Source of the DNA: Comamonas avium
Lineage (GTDB): Bacteria; Pseudomonadota; Gammaproteobacteria; Burkholderiales; Burkholderiaceae_C
DNA length: 64,000 bases
Direction: 5' to 3'
Assembly: GCF_014836675.1 (NCBI RefSeq)
Contig: NZ_JACSQK010000002.1
Span: 310,001-374,000, forward strand
Shown here: in pieces, positions 61,866-64,000 of the stretch
How the letters are laid out: each line of letters begins with the position of its first letter
Position numbering within the stretch: position 1 is the stretch's first letter
Notes under the pieces: generated by a model
The model's input: only the letters and a program-made list of their open reading frames with translations
Told to the model about the DNA's origin: nothing
Databases searched by the model: none
Made by a program: the position numbers and the translations under genes

Positions 61866-62621
61866 CTAGTGTGCCACGCGGCCGATGAATGCGGCAATGC
61901 GCTCGTTGGCAGGGCGGGCAAAAAACTCTGCCGGCGGTGCTTCGTGGGCAATACAGCCTTGGTCAAAGAACATCACGCGGTCGGCCACTTCGCGGGCAAA
62001 GCCCATTTCGTGGGTCACCACAATCATGGTCATGCCTTCCTTGGCCAGACTGCGCATCACTTCCAGCACTTCCTGCACCATCTCGGGATCGAGCGCGCTG
62101 GTGGGTTCGTCAAACAGCATCACCTGTGGCTCCATGGCCAGCGCACGCGCAATGGCCACGCGCTGCTGCTGACCACCCGAGAGCTGCCACGGGTACTTGT
62201 GTGCATGGTCCTGCATGCCCACGCGTTCGAGCAATTGCATGGCTTTGGCGTTGGCAGCGCTGCGCGATATCTTGTGGATGCGCCGGGGTGCCAGCGTCAC
62301 GTTGTCCAGCACCGTCATGTGACCGAACAGGTTGAACTGCTGAAACACCATGCCCACTTCGCAGCGCTGCTTTTGCAGCGTGGCTTCGTGGTCGGTGACG
62401 GGCACGCCGTCGATGGTGATCGTGCCGCCGTCGTGCGGCTCCAGGCGGTTGAGTGCCCGCAGCAACGTGGATTTGCCCGAGCCAGAAGCGCCGATGATGA
62501 CGGTTACTTCGCCCTTGCTGAATGCGGTGGATACACCTTGCAGCACCTGGTGCGTGCCAAAGCTTTTGGTCACCTTGTTGCAGACGATGTAGGGCGTGCG
62601 GGTATTGGCAGCTTGGCTCAT
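61866..62621 (-). CDS. glnQ: Polar amino acid ABC transporter ATP-binding protein (GlnQ type)
   Basis: ATPase subunit (251 aa) of a polar amino acid importer. Seen: Walker [30 protein letters not shown] (Q-loop), signature [17 protein letters not shown], Walker [17 protein letters not shown] and H-loop VVTHEMGFA. Its start overlaps the permease stop by ATGA (62618-62621). The order on the minus strand is binding protein, permease, ATPase. Confidence 0.92.
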   Translation of the reverse strand: MSQAANTRTPYIVCNKVTKSFGTHQVLQGVSTAFSKGEVTVIIGASGSGKSTLLRALNRLEPHDGGTITIDGVPVTDHEATLQKQRCEVGMVFQQFNLFGHMTVLDNVTLAPRRIHKISRSAANAKAMQLLERVGMQDHAHKYPWQLSGGQQQRVAIARALAMEPQVMLFDEPTSALDPEMVQEVLEVMRSLAKEGMTMIVVTHEMGFAREVADRVMFFDQGCIAHEAPPAEFFARPANERIAAFIGRVAH

Positions 62622-63400
62622 TTTTGGCGGCCTTCCACGTCAAAACGGTATTCGATGGCTGCGGTCACCTGGGTCACCAAAGTGGTCAGCACCAGGTAGG
62701 TGACGCCCACCGTCAGCAGCGTTTCTACAGGCTGAAAGGTAGACGACTGGATGCGGTTGCCCACGTTGGTCAGCTCTACCACGCCAATGGCGTAGGCCAG
62801 CGAAGAGTCTTTGAGCAAAGCCACAAAGTTGCTCACCAGTGGAGGCAGCGAAATCTTGAACGCCTGCGGGAACACCACATCGGTGAACACACGGGTTTTG
62901 GGCAAACCCAGCGCACGGGCGGCTTCAGCCTGCCCGCGGGGCACGGCGTTGAGGCCGGCGCGCACGGCTTCGGCGTTGTAGGCCCCCACATTGAGCGCCA
63001 GCGCAATCACCGCAGCGGCAAAGTCAGGCAGATTCAGGCCTGGCACAAGCACCGGCAGGGCAAAGTACATGAACAGAATCTGTACCAGCAGCGGCGTGCC
63101 GCGAATGATCCAGATGTAGGTGCTGGCAATGCTGCGCAGCAGGCCATTGCCCGAGGTACGGGCCAGCGCTGCAGCCACGCCCAGCAGCAGGCCGGCAGAG
63201 CCACTGATCAAGGTCAGGTACAGCGTGGTGCGTGCGCCTTCGGCAAATTCGCCGGCGTGGTCACCAATTGGTTCGGGAAGCAGGGCCAGCAACTGGCCGA
63301 GTGCAGACACCACCACCACCATCAGCAACAGGGCTGTGACCAGGGTGGCGTTGCTGCGTTGGGTGCGGCTCCAGTGGGTGGGCCAGATAGCAGTAAGCAT
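62618..63400 (-). CDS. Polar amino acid ABC transporter permease (GlnP/HisM type)
   Basis: Inner-membrane permease (260 aa) with about five TM segments. Seen: the start of the transport domain [40 protein letters not shown], and the EAA motif [33 protein letters not shown] (partly given) typical of His/Glu/Gln permeases. A 5' hydrophobic segment precedes ([18 protein letters not shown]). ATG 63400. Confidence 0.92.
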   Translation of the reverse strand: MLTAIWPTHWSRTQRSNATLVTALLLMVVVVSALGQLLALLPEPIGDHAGEFAEGARTTLYLTLISGSAGLLLGVAAALARTSGNGLLRSIASTYIWIIRGTPLLVQILFMYFALPVLVPGLNLPDFAAAVIALALNVGAYNAEAVRAGLNAVPRGQAEAARALGLPKTRVFTDVVFPQAFKISLPPLVSNFVALLKDSSLAYAIGVVELTNVGNRIQSSTFQPVETLLTVGVTYLVLTTLVTQVTAAIEYRFDVEGRQK

Positions 63401-63412
63401 AGAAAAACCAGA

Positions 63413-63453
63413 ATGGAAAAACGAAAACGCCCTGGAGCAATCTCTTCAGGGCG
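63413..63453 (-). terminator. Hairpin with T-rich tail between binding-protein and permease genes
   Basis: CGCCCTG (63428-63434) with CAGGGCG (63447-63453), 12-base loop; on the minus strand followed by TTTTCGTTTTT. It fits a partial terminator or 3' stabiliser that keeps binding-protein mRNA more abundant than the rest of the operon. Confidence 0.6.
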
Positions 63454-63509
63454 TAGGGTGCAGTGGCCGGGCGCTAGCGCTGACGGACCACGGGGCTACC
63501 CATGCTTCG

Positions 63510-64000
63510 TTATTCCGGGCAGCGGATGTCTTCCTGGAACCACTTTTGCGAGATCTTGGCGTAGCTGCCATCTTTCAAAGACTCGGCAAATGCCTTGTTC
63601 CATGCGGCTGCCAAAGCCTGGTTGTCTTTGGAGACAGCCGAGGCAACGCGTTCGACAAACAGCAGCTCGCCCTGGTTGAACTTGATCTTGCTGTTCTTTT
63701 GCAGCATTTCCTTGGCCAGGAAACGCTCGGTCACCCACGCGTCAACGCGCTTGGTCATCAGCGCATTGAGGGCGGCTTCGTTGGTGGGAAAGTTCACCAC
63801 ACGTTGGACACCGGGCACGTTCTTTTGAACGTAGTCCAGGTAGGTCGTGCCGGTTTGCGCAGAGACGGTCTTGCCGGTCAGATCCTTGGCACTTTTGATA
63901 GCGTCGGTCAGTGCAATCACCTGAGCCCCTGAGCAGTAGTGCGGGGCGGTGAAGGTGACGGCCTTTTCACGCTCGGGGGTGATGCCGTGCGAGGAGATCA
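63510..64000 (-). CDS. Polar amino acid ABC transporter substrate-binding protein (5' end outside window)
   Basis: C-terminal 163 residues of a periplasmic SBP_bac_3-type binding protein; the frame is open to the window end. Reading it gives ISSHGITPEREKAVTFTAPH, YCSGAQVIALTDAIKSAKDL, AQTGTTYLDYVQKNVPG and a C-terminal KISQKWFQEDIRCPE. The TPERxKxxxFTxP motif is a family hallmark. The signal peptide and first domain lie outside the window. First gene of the operon with permease and ATPase. Confidence 0.9.
   Translation of the reverse strand, partial: ISSHGITPEREKAVTFTAPHYCSGAQVIALTDAIKSAKDLTGKTVSAQTGTTYLDYVQKNVPGVQRVVNFPTNEAALNALMTKRVDAWVTERFLAKEMLQKNSKIKFNQGELLFVERVASAVSKDNQALAAAWNKAFAESLKDGSYAKISQKWFQEDIRCPE

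Overview
The window is chromosomal DNA of a betaproteobacterium, most likely a Comamonadaceae member (Comamonas/Acidovorax-like; genus not certain). Reasons: high-GC coding, dense HAAT-type (branched-chain amino acid-type) ABC operons, a glnK-amtB pair behind a sigma54 promoter, an mreBCD-mrdA cluster divergent from gatCAB, and a family of about 95-bp palindromic spacer repeats. I see no rRNA, tRNA, CRISPR array, insertion sequence or prophage.

Layout. 1-3649: end of a livM-livG-livF-binding-protein transport operon. 3835-6455: SDR oxidoreductase, IclR regulator and ferredoxin-NADP reductase (all minus). 6844-11560: a second HAAT system whose two permeases are fused into one protein. 11549-15452: papain-like amidase/lipoprotein pair, GST, and an MFS exporter divergent from a LysR regulator. 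15511-19003: comM, then glnK-amtB with visible NtrC and sigma54 elements. 19168-22421: glcE-glcF and a ProQ/FinO RNA chaperone. 22470-29295: glutathione peroxidase, small membrane protein, EamA transporter, lplT, alr, radA, a membrane protein and a zf-CHCC protein.

29356-33155 is a surface-polysaccharide locus (GT4, GT25, O-antigen ligase, YrbL-like kinase) whose ligase and kinase genes are markedly AT-rich. 33231-35416 holds exonuclease III and pyrE, whose start codons share one CATG, plus a DUF4124 protein. 35486-41612 has a small protein, a membrane diguanylate cyclase, a chemoreceptor and serA. 41699-44457 has a GNAT enzyme, a secreted protein and pdxY, with a strongly structured noncoding gap at 43313-43469.

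44713-48923 is an accessory-looking run of four minus-strand membrane-protein genes between pdxY and gatB: an AbiC-like protein, a DUF817 protein, a YdjM-type hydrolase and an AT-rich membrane protein with a HEPN-like Rx4H motif. It is the best candidate here for an undescribed (possibly anti-phage) system. 49330-57746 is housekeeping: gatCAB on one strand, mreBCD-mrdA on the other. 57888-64000 holds trmO, modA-modB behind a ModE-like palindrome, LysE and EamA transporters and a polar amino acid ABC operon cut by the window end.

Expected partners are missing next to several operons (glcD, rodA, modC), and four copies of one palindromic element lie directly 3' of genes.
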